DNA from: Erythrobacter sp. NAP1
Lineage (GTDB): Bacteria; Pseudomonadota; Alphaproteobacteria; Sphingomonadales; Sphingomonadaceae
Length of the DNA stretch: 64,000 nucleotides
Assembly: GCF_000152865.1 (NCBI RefSeq)
Contig: NZ_CH672390.1
Location: forward strand, 1,426,001 to 1,490,000
Direction: 5' to 3'
The notes under the pieces: generated by a model
Databases searched by the model: none
What the model was told of the DNA's origin: nothing
The model's input: the letters and a program-made list of their open reading frames with translations, nothing else
Translations under genes and position numbers: made by a program
Shown here: in pieces, positions 18,903 through 27,747 of the stretch
Position numbering within the stretch: the stretch's first letter is position 1
Layout: every line of letters begins with the position of its first letter

Positions 18903-19721
18903 ATGGCGACCGCGCCGCAGCCGCAACTTCCGCTGTTTTACAAAGACCTGCTTCCGCTCAACAGTCGCGATCATGGCGACTGGAAAGTCAGCCCGTTCGC
19001 AGACGCATCGTTCCTCGCGAACACGCACGCGATCCCGCTGACCGTCGACGAGTTCGTCGATGCGCAGCGTCACTTCCCGATCGTGTTCACCGCCGGCGAC
19101 AACCCGCTGCCGATCGCGCTCATGGGCCTCAATGACGGCGTCAATTGCTACATCGGCGAAGACGGCAAGCTCGAAGCCGGTGTGTACGTACCCGCTTATG
19201 TTCGCCGCTACCCGTTCATGCTCGCCAAGCTCAACCGCGACAGCGACGATATGTCGCTGTGCTTCGACCCGCAGGCGGGCGTTGTTGGCGCAAGCGAAGA
19301 AGGCCAGGCGCTGTTCCAGCCGGGCGAAGGCGACGAGCCGCGCAAGCCGACCGAATACACCGACGGCGTTCTCGAGTTCTGCCGCCGCTTTGAACAGTCC
19401 GGTCAGCGCACCCGCGCATTCCTCGAAGAGCTCAAGAAGCTCGACGTTCTGATGGAAGGCCGCATCGACATCACTCGCAATGACATGCCTGACAAGCCGT
19501 TCGTCTACACCGGCTTCCAGATGGTCAACGAAGAGAAGCTGCGCGAGCTCGACAAGGACGTGCTCGACGGCCTCAACAAGAACGGCATGCTGATGCTGAT
19601 GCACGCGCACCTGTTCTCGATGAACCTGATGCGCATGCTGTTCGAACGCCAGAGCGCACAGGGCAAGGTTCCCATGCCTGAAGGCGGTACGCCTGCCGTT
19701 CCTGCCGGCGGCACGATGTAA
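18903..19721 (+). CDS. SapC family protein
   Basis: A 272-residue protein matching the SapC-like family, first noted in Campylobacter S-layer work but with no settled function in alphaproteobacteria. Recognisable features are the opening PLFYKDLLPLNSRDHGDW, HAIPLTVDEFVDAQRHFPIVF, GLNDGVNCYI and YVPAYVRRYPFML. No signal peptide is seen, so it is probably cytoplasmic or exported by a dedicated route. The region upstream includes GGAGAG just before the ATG. A strong terminator follows at 19733-19764. Confidence 0.88.
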   Translation: MATAPQPQLPLFYKDLLPLNSRDHGDWKVSPFADASFLANTHAIPLTVDEFVDAQRHFPIVFTAGDNPLPIALMGLNDGVNCYIGEDGKLEAGVYVPAYVRRYPFMLAKLNRDSDDMSLCFDPQAGVVGASEEGQALFQPGEGDEPRKPTEYTDGVLEFCRRFEQSGQRTRAFLEELKKLDVLMEGRIDITRNDMPDKPFVYTGFQMVNEEKLRELDKDVLDGLNKNGMLMLMHAHLFSMNLMRMLFERQSAQGKVPMPEGGTPAVPAGGTM

Positions 19722-19732
19722 GATATGCCGAA

Positions 19733-19764
19733 GCGAGGACGCTCCAAAAGCGTCCCTCGCTTTT
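19733..19764 (+). terminator. Rho-independent terminator after the SapC gene
   Basis: A stem GCGAGGACGC / GCGTCCCTCGC (one bulged base) with loop TCCAAAA is followed by TTTT. It begins 12 bases after the SapC stop codon. Confidence 0.88.
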
Positions 19765-19779
19765 CGCCAAAAGCGATCT

Positions 19780-19945
19780 TTTTCTGGGGGCTCCGTGTCT
19801 TGAACACGGGGCCCTCAGTTCTTATTTGCAACCTGCGGACGGCACCCCCTCATGAGCCGTCCGGGACGCGCCCTTTTGGGCGTTTTCCTCCCTGAGCCTG
19901 GCCGCCTCGTGTTACCCCCCTTAAAAACGCGAGGCGGTCTTTTTC
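19780..19945 (+). ncRNA. putative structured small RNA with C-rich unpaired segments
   Basis: After the SapC terminator come four successive perfect hairpins: CCGTGT-CTTGA-ACACGG, GGACGGC-(12-base loop)-GCCGTCC, CGCCC-TTTT-GGGCG, and CCGCCTCG-(20-base loop)-CGAGGCGG followed by TCTTTTTC. The last is a good plus-strand intrinsic terminator. Loops and joins carry ACCCCCTCA, CCTCCC and ACCCCCCTT, which could pair with Shine-Dalgarno sequences, as in known alphaproteobacterial anti-SD small RNAs. No ORF fits. The 5' end is not defined and I see no convincing promoter, so processing from SapC read-through is equally possible. Confidence 0.5.
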
Positions 19946-19975
19946 TTCAGTTTTTCAGAAATTTGTAAGGCGAAC

Positions 19976-21019
19976 TTACTCAGCCGCCTGAGCTGTCTGC
20001 CCACCTGCCCCCAACCCGGCAGTTTCGGCGCCCAGTTCGCGCACCAGGCCTGCAATCATGTTGGCGAGCGGCTTGACCGCAGCCGTAGTGTGCGAAAGCG
20101 TCGCATCGAGATAGGTCGAACGGCACAGTTCAACCTGAATGCCATGGATACCGCGCGCGGGCTCCGCGTGACGATCAAGCACGTAACCACCTGAATAAGG
20201 GCGATTATGCGCCGCTGCGCAACCGTGGCGATCAAGGTAGCTGAGCGCGCGAGCAGCTAGGGTGTTGTGGCAGGAAGCTCCAAACCGATCACCAATCACG
20301 ATCTGCGGCGCGCGCTCTTCTCCACTGGGTCGGCGCAGCGGAGGCATCGAGTGCAGATCGATTAGCAGAGCAGCCCCCCAGACGTCGCGGATGCGCTCAA
20401 GCTCCTTGGCTAGAAATTCGTGATAGGGGCGATGAATGCGGTCGATGCGACGCGCGAGCTCCTGGGCGGAAAGACGCTCGCGCCAGATCTCGCCAAAACC
20501 GGGCAGGCGGCGCGGCACCAGCCCCAGACCGCTCCGAGCGCGAGAATTGGGCATCGCGCGGCCGCGCCGATGCGAACGCGAAGGAGAACGGATCTCCTCA
20601 GGCGCTCCGACAATCATTTCCCAGTCGATATCGTCTGCCGAGCGGTTGAGGTCCAACATTGCCCGCGGCGCCTGCGCGACCAGAAGCCCGGTTCCTGTCG
20701 CCTTCGCAATCTCGACGCCGACAGCATCGACATGACGATCTTCAAGCCGCAGCTGGCTCAGCCCCGCATCGCGCATCGTGGCGAGCACATTGCCGGGATA
20801 GACGCGCCCTGCATGCGGAACGGCGATCAGGACCGGCAGCGGCATCGCGCGCGGACTGACATGGACGTAAGCTGCGTTAGTCACGTCCTTTTCCGCTGGA
20901 TCTTGAGCATCATGCCCCTCGGCCAAAGGCGCAATCGCGCCGCCGCTTGACGTGGTGCTTTGACCGCTTTTGCCAGCAGGAACAGGGCGCAACGGGGACT
21001 TTCGGGAAAACCGGTTCAT
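19976..21019 (-). CDS. N-formylglutamate amidohydrolase family protein
   Basis: A 347-residue zinc hydrolase-like protein of the HutG/N-formylglutamate deformylase family, which in histidine breakdown converts N-formylglutamate to glutamate and formate. Conserved stretches include IAVPHAGRVYP, LEDRHVDAVG, DLNRSADDIDW, RIDRIHRPYHEFLA, LIDLHSMPP and GIQVELCRSTYLD. The first 55 residues are polar and not family-like, so translation may begin later, near residue 59 (MPLPVLIAVPHAG). No other histidine-degradation genes are nearby, so its role here is uncertain. Confidence 0.85.
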   Translation of the reverse strand: MNRFSRKSPLRPVPAGKSGQSTTSSGGAIAPLAEGHDAQDPAEKDVTNAAYVHVSPRAMPLPVLIAVPHAGRVYPGNVLATMRDAGLSQLRLEDRHVDAVGVEIAKATGTGLLVAQAPRAMLDLNRSADDIDWEMIVGAPEEIRSPSRSHRRGRAMPNSRARSGLGLVPRRLPGFGEIWRERLSAQELARRIDRIHRPYHEFLAKELERIRDVWGAALLIDLHSMPPLRRPSGEERAPQIVIGDRFGASCHNTLAARALSYLDRHGCAAAHNRPYSGGYVLDRHAEPARGIHGIQVELCRSTYLDATLSHTTAAVKPLANMIAGLVRELGAETAGLGAGGQTAQAAE

Positions 21020-21117
21020 TGAGGTCTTTTGCTGCCCAATTTGAACATCTGAGTCAAAGCCTCGTTTGCCCCTCTACTCGCGACCACTGCGATGTGCCGA
21101 TCACGTTAAGCCTGTGT

Positions 21118-21137
21118 GGTAACCCGATTAGGTTACC
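21118..21137. promoter_or_regulatory. perfect inverted repeat upstream of cpdR
   Basis: GGTAACC-CGATTA-GGTTACC is a perfect 7-base inverted repeat with a 6-base spacer, 70 bases before the cpdR ATG in a divergent promoter region. Geometry fits a dimeric regulator site; the regulator is unknown. Confidence 0.5.
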
Positions 21138-21207
21138 CGTCTCAAATGAGGGCACGCGGCATTCATGCCAAGGACTTCTTAAGCGAAATGCGGTAAAGGG
21201 CTTCGCC

Positions 21208-21597
21208 ATGACCACAAATCTTGCTCCGCGAATCCTTCTTGCCGAAGACGAAGACGCAATGCGCACATATCTGGAGCGTGCGCTCACCAAGGCCGGTTAT
21301 GAAGTCACCAGCGTCGATCGCGGCACCGAAGCACTGCCCCTTCTCGAGGAAGGCGAATTCGACCTGCTTCTTTCGGACATTGTCATGCCCGAAATGGATG
21401 GAATTGAACTCGCGCAGCGTTGCGCGGAAGTTAGCCCGCGCACCAAGGTCATGTTCATCACGGGCTTTGCCGCCGTCTCGCTTCGCGCCAGCCGTGAGCA
21501 GCCACATGCCAAGGTTTTGTCAAAGCCGTTTCACCTGCGCGACCTCGTGCTTGAGGTGGAGCGCGTCTTCGAAGAGCAGGCGCAAGCCCAGGTCTGA
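21208..21597 (+). CDS. cpdR: single-domain response regulator, CpdR-like
   Basis: A 129-residue stand-alone receiver domain. CpdR in Caulobacter is phosphorylated by the CckA-ChpT relay; its unphosphorylated form directs ClpXP to destroy cell-cycle proteins such as PdeA and CtrA. Visible are the acidic pocket (LLAEDEDA), the phospho-acceptor aspartate in LLLSDIVMPEMDG, the threonine in FITGFA, and the conserved lysine in VLSKPFHLRDL. The ATG at 21208 follows AAAGGG; longer frames run into the divergent promoter. CckA is encoded about 10 kb away in this window, supporting the assignment. Confidence 0.87.
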   Translation: MTTNLAPRILLAEDEDAMRTYLERALTKAGYEVTSVDRGTEALPLLEEGEFDLLLSDIVMPEMDGIELAQRCAEVSPRTKVMFITGFAAVSLRASREQPHAKVLSKPFHLRDLVLEVERVFEEQAQAQV

Positions 21598-21707
21598 CAT
21601 AAAATCGTATCAACGCTGCGCGAATCGCTTGCACTGGCGACGCGCTCTCGCTAATGCGCCGCTTCCCGCAACGGGCTTCGGCCGATTTCGGGATATGATG
21701 ATAGTGT

Positions 21708-21782
21708 GGGCGTATAGCTCAGTGGTAGAGCACTGTGTTGACATCGCAGGGGTCGGAAGTTCAACTCTTCCTACGCCCACCA
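21708..21782 (+). tRNA. tRNA-Val (anticodon GAC)
   Basis: Cloverleaf with acceptor stem GGGCGTA/TACGCCC, D arm GCTC-AGTGGTAGA-GC, anticodon stem CTGTG/CGCAG with loop TTGACAT (anticodon GAC, valine), T arm GGAAG-TTCAACT-CTTCC, discriminator A and an encoded CCA. A short hairpin terminator follows. Confidence 0.96.
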
Positions 21783-21810
21783 TCTTCTCCCCTTCGATCC
21801 GCTGAAACCA

Positions 21811-21840
21811 CGAAAGCGCCAAGTTTCTTGGCACTTTTCG
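21811..21840 (+). terminator. terminator after tRNA-Val
   Basis: GCCAAG-TTT-CTTGGC, extendable outward as CGAAAG/CTTTTCG with one mismatch, with an ACTTTTC tail. It begins 28 bases after the tRNA 3' end. Confidence 0.7.
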
Positions 21841-21863
21841 CGCTCTCGTGAATTGGCAAGAGC

Positions 21864-22556
21864 ATGAGCAACATACTTCTATTCGGATCGACCGGCGACA
21901 CCGGCAAGCCTCTCCTCGAACAAACATTGGACGCAGGCCACTCGGTACGTGGCGCAGAACGCGATTGGCCGCGTGATTTCATCGAGCACGAACGCTTCGA
22001 AAAATGCGAAGCCGACCTGCTCGATGGTGACCTCGCGCATCTGATGGACGGCATCGACGTCGTCATCTCGGCTGTTGGTCTGGGCCGCGATCCGCAGACG
22101 TTGATCAACCCTCCCCCCCTCTACACCGAAGGCGCGGTCAACATGGTTGAAGCCATGCGCAAGACCGGCAAAAAGCGCCTTGTCGTCATCTCCGCCGCCT
22201 TCGCCGACCCGAAAGCCACCGTGCCGCTCTGGTTCAAAGGCGCGACCGCTGCGCTCGACCGGATTTTTCGCCAGATGGGCGAGATGGAGCGGGTCTTGCG
22301 CGTATGCGAAGATATCGACTGGACGGCAGTGCGACCCGGTTGGCTGCTCAACCGTAAGCGTACCGGCGATTATGAAGTTTCGTTGGACGACATGCCCAGA
22401 AATACGCTGCGCACCCGGCGCCCCGACCTTGCGCAATTCATGCTAGAATGCGCGCTTGAGGACAAACACGTCCGTGAGCGTCCCTTCATCGCACGCAAGG
22501 AAGATGTGAAGCTCGAGACACCGCCAGCTCTGATCGAGGAACTCTGGCCGTTCTGA
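21864..22556 (+). CDS. atypical SDR / NAD(P)H-binding (NmrA-like) protein
   Basis: A 230-residue Rossmann-fold protein. The nucleotide-binding motif is at the N-terminus (LLFGSTGDTGKPLLE, pattern GxTGxxG). Further conserved points are ADLLDGD, DVVISAVGLG, RLVVISAAF and the WTAVRPGWL segment seen in NAD(P)H-binding oxidoreductases of the BLVRB/NmrA group. The usual SDR catalytic YxxxK is not evident, as is normal for this atypical class. Substrate unknown. It lies alone between tRNA-Val and icd. Confidence 0.8.
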   Translation: MSNILLFGSTGDTGKPLLEQTLDAGHSVRGAERDWPRDFIEHERFEKCEADLLDGDLAHLMDGIDVVISAVGLGRDPQTLINPPPLYTEGAVNMVEAMRKTGKKRLVVISAAFADPKATVPLWFKGATAALDRIFRQMGEMERVLRVCEDIDWTAVRPGWLLNRKRTGDYEVSLDDMPRNTLRTRRPDLAQFMLECALEDKHVRERPFIARKEDVKLETPPALIEELWPF

Positions 22557-22742
22557 GCCGGCGCGCTGTTGATGCGCGCCACCCAACTCCCGTTTCCGCT
22601 TTTGCATGTCGATTGCAACAAGTCGGGTCGCATTAGACCTTCGACACCTTGCGCCCTGCGCAGCCTCTGCTAGAGCGCTCGCAAGGGATCACATCAGACA
22701 TCCTAACGCTCACAGACATTCCACAAGGATGAGGCGCTAGCC

Positions 22743-23963
22743 ATGCAGAAAATTCAGGTCAAAAACCCGATTGTCGAACTCGACGGCGACGAGATGACGA
22801 AGATCATCTGGCAGTGGATCCGCGAAAGGCTGATCCTGCCTTATCTCGACGTTGACCTGAAGTATTACGACCTCTCGGTCGAAAAGCGCGACGAGACCGA
22901 CGACCAGATCACCATCGATGCAGCCAACGCGATCAAGGAATATGGCGTTGGCGTGAAATGCGCGACGATTACTCCTGACGAAGCGCGCGTCGAGGAATTT
23001 GACCTCAAGAAAATGTGGAAGTCGCCGAACGGCACCATCCGCAACATCCTTGGCGGCGTTGTTTTCCGTGAACCGATCGTGATCGACAATGTCCCGCGCC
23101 TCGTACCGGGCTGGACTCACCCGATCGTCGTCGGCCGTCACGCATTTGGCGACCAGTACCGCGCGACCGACACGCTGATCCCGGGACCGGGCAAGCTGCG
23201 CATGGTCTACCACGGCGATGACGGGACCGAGATCGACCTCAACGTTTTCGACTTCCCGAGCGCCGGCATCGCCATGTCGATGTACAACCTCGACGATTCG
23301 ATCCGCGACTTCGCGCGCGCTTCGATGAATTACGGCCTCGACCGCAAGTGGCCGGTCTACCTGTCGACCAAGAACACGATCATGAAAGCCTATGATGGCC
23401 GCTTCAAGGATCTGTTCCAGGAAGTGTTCGACGCCGAATTCGCCGACAAGTTCAAGGAAGCCGGCATCACCTATGAGCACCGCCTGATCGACGACATGGT
23501 CGCATCGGCGCTCAAGTGGTCGGGCAAGTTCGTCTGGGCCTGTAAGAACTATGATGGCGACGTTCAGTCCGACACTGTTGCGCAAGGGTTCGGATCGCTC
23601 GGCCTGATGACTTCGGTCCTGATGACGCCCGATGGCAAGACTGTCGAAGCCGAAGCCGCACACGGCACCGTCACCCGCCACTATCGCCAGCACCAGCAGG
23701 GCAAGGCGACCTCGACCAACCCGATCGCCTCGATCTTCGCGTGGACCCGCGGCCTCATGTATCGCGGCAAGTTCGACGACACCCCCGACGTGGTGCGCTT
23801 TGCCGAAACGCTTGAGCGCGTGTGCATCGAAACGGTCGAGAACGGCCAGATGACCAAGGACCTCGCTCTGCTCATCGGTCCGAGCCAGAACTGGCTCACT
23901 ACCGAGCAGTTCTTCGAGGCAATCGTGCAGAACCTCGAAAAGGAAATGCAGAGCTGGGCCTGA
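22743..23963 (+). CDS. icd: NADP-dependent isocitrate dehydrogenase
   Basis: Oxidatively decarboxylates isocitrate to 2-oxoglutarate in the TCA cycle, making NADPH. The 406-residue protein is of the eukaryotic-like type common in alphaproteobacteria: [14 protein letters not shown] at the start, [26 protein letters not shown] (substrate-binding), IDDMVA with metal-binding aspartates, [12 protein letters not shown] for the NADP site. AAGGATGAGG lies before the ATG. A strong terminator at 24010-24044 follows, so the gene is probably transcribed alone. Confidence 0.97.
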   Translation: MQKIQVKNPIVELDGDEMTKIIWQWIRERLILPYLDVDLKYYDLSVEKRDETDDQITIDAANAIKEYGVGVKCATITPDEARVEEFDLKKMWKSPNGTIRNILGGVVFREPIVIDNVPRLVPGWTHPIVVGRHAFGDQYRATDTLIPGPGKLRMVYHGDDGTEIDLNVFDFPSAGIAMSMYNLDDSIRDFARASMNYGLDRKWPVYLSTKNTIMKAYDGRFKDLFQEVFDAEFADKFKEAGITYEHRLIDDMVASALKWSGKFVWACKNYDGDVQSDTVAQGFGSLGLMTSVLMTPDGKTVEAEAAHGTVTRHYRQHQQGKATSTNPIASIFAWTRGLMYRGKFDDTPDVVRFAETLERVCIETVENGQMTKDLALLIGPSQNWLTTEQFFEAIVQNLEKEMQSWA

Positions 23964-24009
23964 TCCGCTTTCTTAGGCGGAACAACGCCCGCACTACGGC
24001 GTAGCATCA

Positions 24010-24044
24010 GGGCGGCCTCTCTTTTGGAGCAGGCCGCCCTTTGT
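24010..24044 (+). terminator. Rho-independent terminator after icd
   Basis: Perfect 9-base stem GGGCGGCCT / AGGCCGCCC with a 12-base loop, followed by TTTGT, 46 bases after the icd stop. Confidence 0.85.
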
Positions 24045-24064
24045 GCATTTGGAGACAAGCCTAA

Positions 24065-25708
24065 ATGACCCAGACCCGCAGCAAGGCCCGGCTTGAAGTC
24101 CGGCAGGCCAAGCTCAAGGACGTGCGCGCCATCGGCGACCTTGTGCGCCGGGCCTATGACGACCTGCCCGCCTACACGCAGGGTGAGATACGCGGGCAGA
24201 TCAACAACTATGCCGAGGGATGTTTCGTCGCGAAGCTCGATGGCAAGATCGTCGGCTACTGCGCTTCGATGCGGCTCGACGAGAAGGTCGCTCTCTCCGA
24301 TCACACATGGGACGAGGTGACCGGCAACGGCTTTGGATCGCGCCATGATCCGACCGGCGACTGGCTCTACGGCTATGAATTGTGCGTCGATCCTAATGTG
24401 CGTGGAAGCCGTCTCGGGCGCAGGCTCTACGAAGAACGGCGCGCGCTTGCCGAGCGGCTCGACCTCACCGGCATTGTCTTTGGCGGACGCATGCCGGGCT
24501 ATGCGCGGGCCAAGCGTCGCAAGAACAACCGGGCCGAGAACCCGCAGGAATATCTCGACCTGATCCTCGAGGGCAAGGTCCACGATCCAGTCTTGCGCTT
24601 CCAGCTTGCCAACGGCTTCGAGCCTGCGGGCATCCTCCCCAAGTACCTGCCCGAAGACAAGGCGAGCCGCGGCAATGCGGTGCGCATGGTCTGGCGCAAC
24701 CCTTATGTCGATGCAGACGCGCCGAAGAAGCACCGCCTGCCGCGTGACGTCGAAGGCGTGCGGATTGCGACCTGCCAGCTCCAGGCGCGCGCGGTCGCGG
24801 ATTTCGACGAATTCATGAAGCAGGTCGAATATTTCGTCGATGTCGCTGCCGACTATGAAAGCGACTTCATCGTTTTTCCCGAGCTCTTCACGCTGATGCT
24901 GCTGAGCGCAGAGGAGGACGAACTCAGCCCATTGGAAGCGATCGAGTGCCTGTCCGAATACACACCCAAGATCCGCACCAAGCTTTCGGAAATGGCGCTC
25001 GCCTACAACATCAACATCATCGGCGGCTCGCACCCCACCCGCATGCCCGATGGCGACATCCACAACGTTGCCTATGTGTGCCTTCGCGACGGGTCGATCT
25101 ACGCGCAGGAGAAGATTCACCCCACGCCTAACGAGGCGTACTGGTGGAACATCAAGGGCGGTGACAGCATCGATGCCATCCCGACCGATTGCGGCCCGAT
25201 CGGTGTTCTCATCTGTTACGACAGCGAGTTTCCCGAGCTTGCCCGCCGCCTTGTCGACGAAGGCGCGCGGATCATTTTCGTGCCGTTCTGCACCGACAGC
25301 CGCCAGGGCTACATGCGGGTGCGCTACTGCGCGCAGGCCCGCGCGATCGAGAACCAGTGCTATGTCGTGATGAGCGGCAATGTCGGCAATCTGCCCAATG
25401 TCGCGAACATGGACATCCAGTACGCGCAAAGCTGCATCCTGACCCCATGCGACTTCCCCTTCGCCCGCGATGGCATCGCGGCAGAAGCCTCGGAGAACGT
25501 CGAAACGCTCACCATCAGCGATGTGAACCTGTCCGACCTTCAATGGGCCCGGGCCGAGGGCACGGTGCAGAACCTCGCCGATCGCCGCTTCGATCTCTAC
25601 CGAATCGAGTGGGACAGGCGCGTGGGCAACATTTCCGATCCGCTCGGAGAAAAAGTCGACACGCCAGCTGCTTCTTCGAGCGGGTCAAGAGGGCACGGTG
25701 GCGGATGA
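24065..25708 (+). CDS. fused GNAT acetyltransferase / carbon-nitrogen hydrolase
   Basis: A 547-residue two-domain protein. Residues about 10-215 form a GNAT-type N-acetyltransferase (acetyl-CoA loop around VDPNVRGSRLGRRLYEERR). Residues about 230-510 form a nitrilase-superfamily hydrolase with the catalytic triad Glu in FPELF, Lys in EKIHPTP and Cys in LICYDSEFPEL. The fusion is known in bacterial genomes but its reaction is not established; amide hydrolysis coupled to acylation or toxin/amine handling is only speculation. It starts 20 bases after the icd terminator and may share a transcript with the antiporter gene 31 bases downstream. Confidence 0.9.
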   Translation: MTQTRSKARLEVRQAKLKDVRAIGDLVRRAYDDLPAYTQGEIRGQINNYAEGCFVAKLDGKIVGYCASMRLDEKVALSDHTWDEVTGNGFGSRHDPTGDWLYGYELCVDPNVRGSRLGRRLYEERRALAERLDLTGIVFGGRMPGYARAKRRKNNRAENPQEYLDLILEGKVHDPVLRFQLANGFEPAGILPKYLPEDKASRGNAVRMVWRNPYVDADAPKKHRLPRDVEGVRIATCQLQARAVADFDEFMKQVEYFVDVAADYESDFIVFPELFTLMLLSAEEDELSPLEAIECLSEYTPKIRTKLSEMALAYNINIIGGSHPTRMPDGDIHNVAYVCLRDGSIYAQEKIHPTPNEAYWWNIKGGDSIDAIPTDCGPIGVLICYDSEFPELARRLVDEGARIIFVPFCTDSRQGYMRVRYCAQARAIENQCYVVMSGNVGNLPNVANMDIQYAQSCILTPCDFPFARDGIAAEASENVETLTISDVNLSDLQWARAEGTVQNLADRRFDLYRIEWDRRVGNISDPLGEKVDTPAASSSGSRGHGGG

Positions 25709-25739
25709 CAGCACCTTTTGACACGGGTAAGTCCTAGCC

Positions 25740-27503
25740 ATGGCAGGCGAACTTACCATGTCCCCGGTGATGCAGGATGCGCTGGTGATCCTCGGATCGG
25801 CAGGCATCGTGATCCCCGTTTTCGCTCGCTTTCGGATCACGCCGATCATCGGGTTCATCCTGATCGGCATCCTGGTGGGCCCATACGGGCTCGGGTCGCT
25901 GGTCGATCAGTTTGAGTGGCTGCAATACGTCTCGATCTCTGACCCCGACCGATTAACACCCTTCGCCGACTTCGGCATAATCCTGCTGCTGTTTGCGATC
26001 GGGCTCGAGCTCTCGTTCAATCGACTGTGGCAATTGCGCAGGCTCGTCTTCGGCCTCGGCAGCCTTGAGCTGCTGATCATCGGCAGCATCTCGGCTGGTT
26101 TCTTCGGCTATGCGAGCGGCATGGCGACCGAAGCCGCGCTCGCGCTTGGTTTTGCCCTCGCCTTTTCTTCGACCGCCATCGTGTTGCCGATTTCCGGGAC
26201 CAAGAGCCCGGTCGGACGCGCAGCCCTGTCGATGCTGCTGTTCGAGGACATCATGATCGTCCCGATTATCTTCATCCTCGGCGCGCTCGCTCCGACCGCA
26301 TCGGGCGACAGCGTGAGCGACCTCACGAACACCCTGATCCAGGGCGGGATCGTGATCCTCGTCCTCCTCGTCGCGGGGCGTTTCGCCCTGCCAAGCCTGT
26401 TCAGCCAGGCGGCGCGAACAAAGAGTCCGGAGCTGTTTCTCGCCGCATCCATGCTGGTCGTCATTGGCGCAAGCCTTGCCACCGCCGCCACCGGCCTTTC
26501 GCCCATCGTCGGTGCGCTCATTGCAGGCCTTCTGATCGCAGAGACCGAGTATCACGGCGAAGTTGAAAGCATCATGGAGCCATTCAAGGGCCTCGCGCTC
26601 GGCGTGTTCCTCATCACCATTGGCATGAGCATCGACCTGCGCGTGATCTGGGCCGATCTTGGCACCATCATGGGGGCGGTCGTCGGTGTGCTGGTGTTCA
26701 AGGCGGTCGTAACCGGTGCCCTGCTGCGCATGATGGGCGCGCGGCGCTCTACGGCGGCAGAGACTGGCGTGCTGATGGCGAGCCCATCGGAAACCACCCT
26801 GATCGTGCTCGCAGCAGCGACGAGCGCGCTTGTTGTCGACACCGAAACCGCACAGTTCTGGCAGATCGTTACGGCAATCGGTCTCACGATCACACCGCTT
26901 CTTGCCAAGCTCGGTAGAGCTATCGCTCGCCGGGTCGAGGCCGTTCCAGACCTACCCGACGATGACGACGGCGAACCGCGCACCATCATCGTTGGCGCAG
27001 GACGTGTAGGAAGGCTGATTGCCGATATGATGACAGCGCATGACCAACCCCATGTGCTGATCGATTCCGATCCCGACGTAGTCGATGCGGCCAAGCGCAA
27101 GGGTTATCGCGTCATGTTCGGTGACGCGGCCCGCGGCGATGTGCTTGCGCGGGTCGGTATCGCGGAGGCACCAGCGCTTGTGTTCACCATGGACGAGCCG
27201 GTGCTGGCACAACGCCTCGTAGCCAGGCTGCGTGCCGACCATTCCGAGTTGCTCATCGTCGTGCGCGCCCGCGATACCGACCATGCAGCGCAGCTTTACC
27301 GAGCAGGCGCTAGCCACGCCGTGCCCGAAAATCTCGAAAGCTCGTTGCAGCTCTCCGAAGCCGTGCTGGTCGATATCGGTGTCGCGATGGGTCCGGTGAT
27401 CGCCTCGATCCATGAGAAGCGTGACGAGTTTCGAGAACAGCTGGAGGTCGACGGAGGGCTCAAGTCCCCTCCGAAACTGAGGACGTCAACGGTCGAAAAT
27501 TGA
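25740..27503 (+). CDS. monovalent cation:proton antiporter, CPA2 (KefB/C-like) with TrkA-N domain
   Basis: An inner-membrane potassium/sodium-proton antiporter-type protein of 587 residues. The first 390 residues contain about 12 membrane segments, including the conserved PIIGFILIGILVGPYGLG, LLLFAIGLELSF and SSTAIVLPI regions. After about residue 410 comes a cytoplasmic RCK/TrkA-N domain with the NAD-binding motif VGAGRVGRLIADM. This resembles glutathione-gated KefB/KefC but the regulator site cannot be judged by eye. Start chosen at ATG 25740; MSPVMQDALVILG six codons later is an alternative. Confidence 0.9.
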   Translation: MAGELTMSPVMQDALVILGSAGIVIPVFARFRITPIIGFILIGILVGPYGLGSLVDQFEWLQYVSISDPDRLTPFADFGIILLLFAIGLELSFNRLWQLRRLVFGLGSLELLIIGSISAGFFGYASGMATEAALALGFALAFSSTAIVLPISGTKSPVGRAALSMLLFEDIMIVPIIFILGALAPTASGDSVSDLTNTLIQGGIVILVLLVAGRFALPSLFSQAARTKSPELFLAASMLVVIGASLATAATGLSPIVGALIAGLLIAETEYHGEVESIMEPFKGLALGVFLITIGMSIDLRVIWADLGTIMGAVVGVLVFKAVVTGALLRMMGARRSTAAETGVLMASPSETTLIVLAAATSALVVDTETAQFWQIVTAIGLTITPLLAKLGRAIARRVEAVPDLPDDDDGEPRTIIVGAGRVGRLIADMMTAHDQPHVLIDSDPDVVDAAKRKGYRVMFGDAARGDVLARVGIAEAPALVFTMDEPVLAQRLVARLRADHSELLIVVRARDTDHAAQLYRAGASHAVPENLESSLQLSEAVLVDIGVAMGPVIASIHEKRDEFREQLEVDGGLKSPPKLRTSTVEN

Positions 27504-27551
27504 ACCAAGTGGGCAGCTTGCGGGTAATCCTTTTAGACAAAGGAGAAACCC

Positions 27552-27737
27552 ATGACCAAGGATGTCGACCCCACCAAGCCCACGCCGAATGACGAAAAGT
27601 TCAAGCCGCAGAACGTACAGGACCCGCTGAAAGACCAGGCGCCGACCGATCAGGGTCGCGGCCACCCCGGTGATACCGGCGGCAACGATGTCGAACAGGG
27701 CAGCAGCGGCGTGACGAAGCAGACGCCCGCCGCGTAA
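27552..27737 (+). CDS. small hydrophilic hypothetical protein
   Basis: A 61-residue, strongly hydrophilic product rich in Asp, Pro, Gln, Gly and Lys with almost no hydrophobic residues, so it is probably disordered. AAAGGAG lies about 6 bases before the ATG, which makes translation very likely. It ends 3 bases before the convergent alaS stop. No family recognised; small disordered proteins of this kind are often stress-related, but nothing here proves that. Confidence 0.7.
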   Translation: MTKDVDPTKPTPNDEKFKPQNVQDPLKDQAPTDQGRGHPGDTGGNDVEQGSSGVTKQTPAA

Positions 27738-27747
27738 CGCTTACGCG
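27731..27747. terminator. shared hairpin spanning both stop codons of the convergent pair
   Basis: CGCGTAA-CGC-TTACGCG is a perfect 7-base inverted repeat containing the TAA of the small gene and, on the other strand, the TAA of alaS. Only the plus strand is followed by a short T run (CTTTCC), so termination strength is uncertain. Confidence 0.45.
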
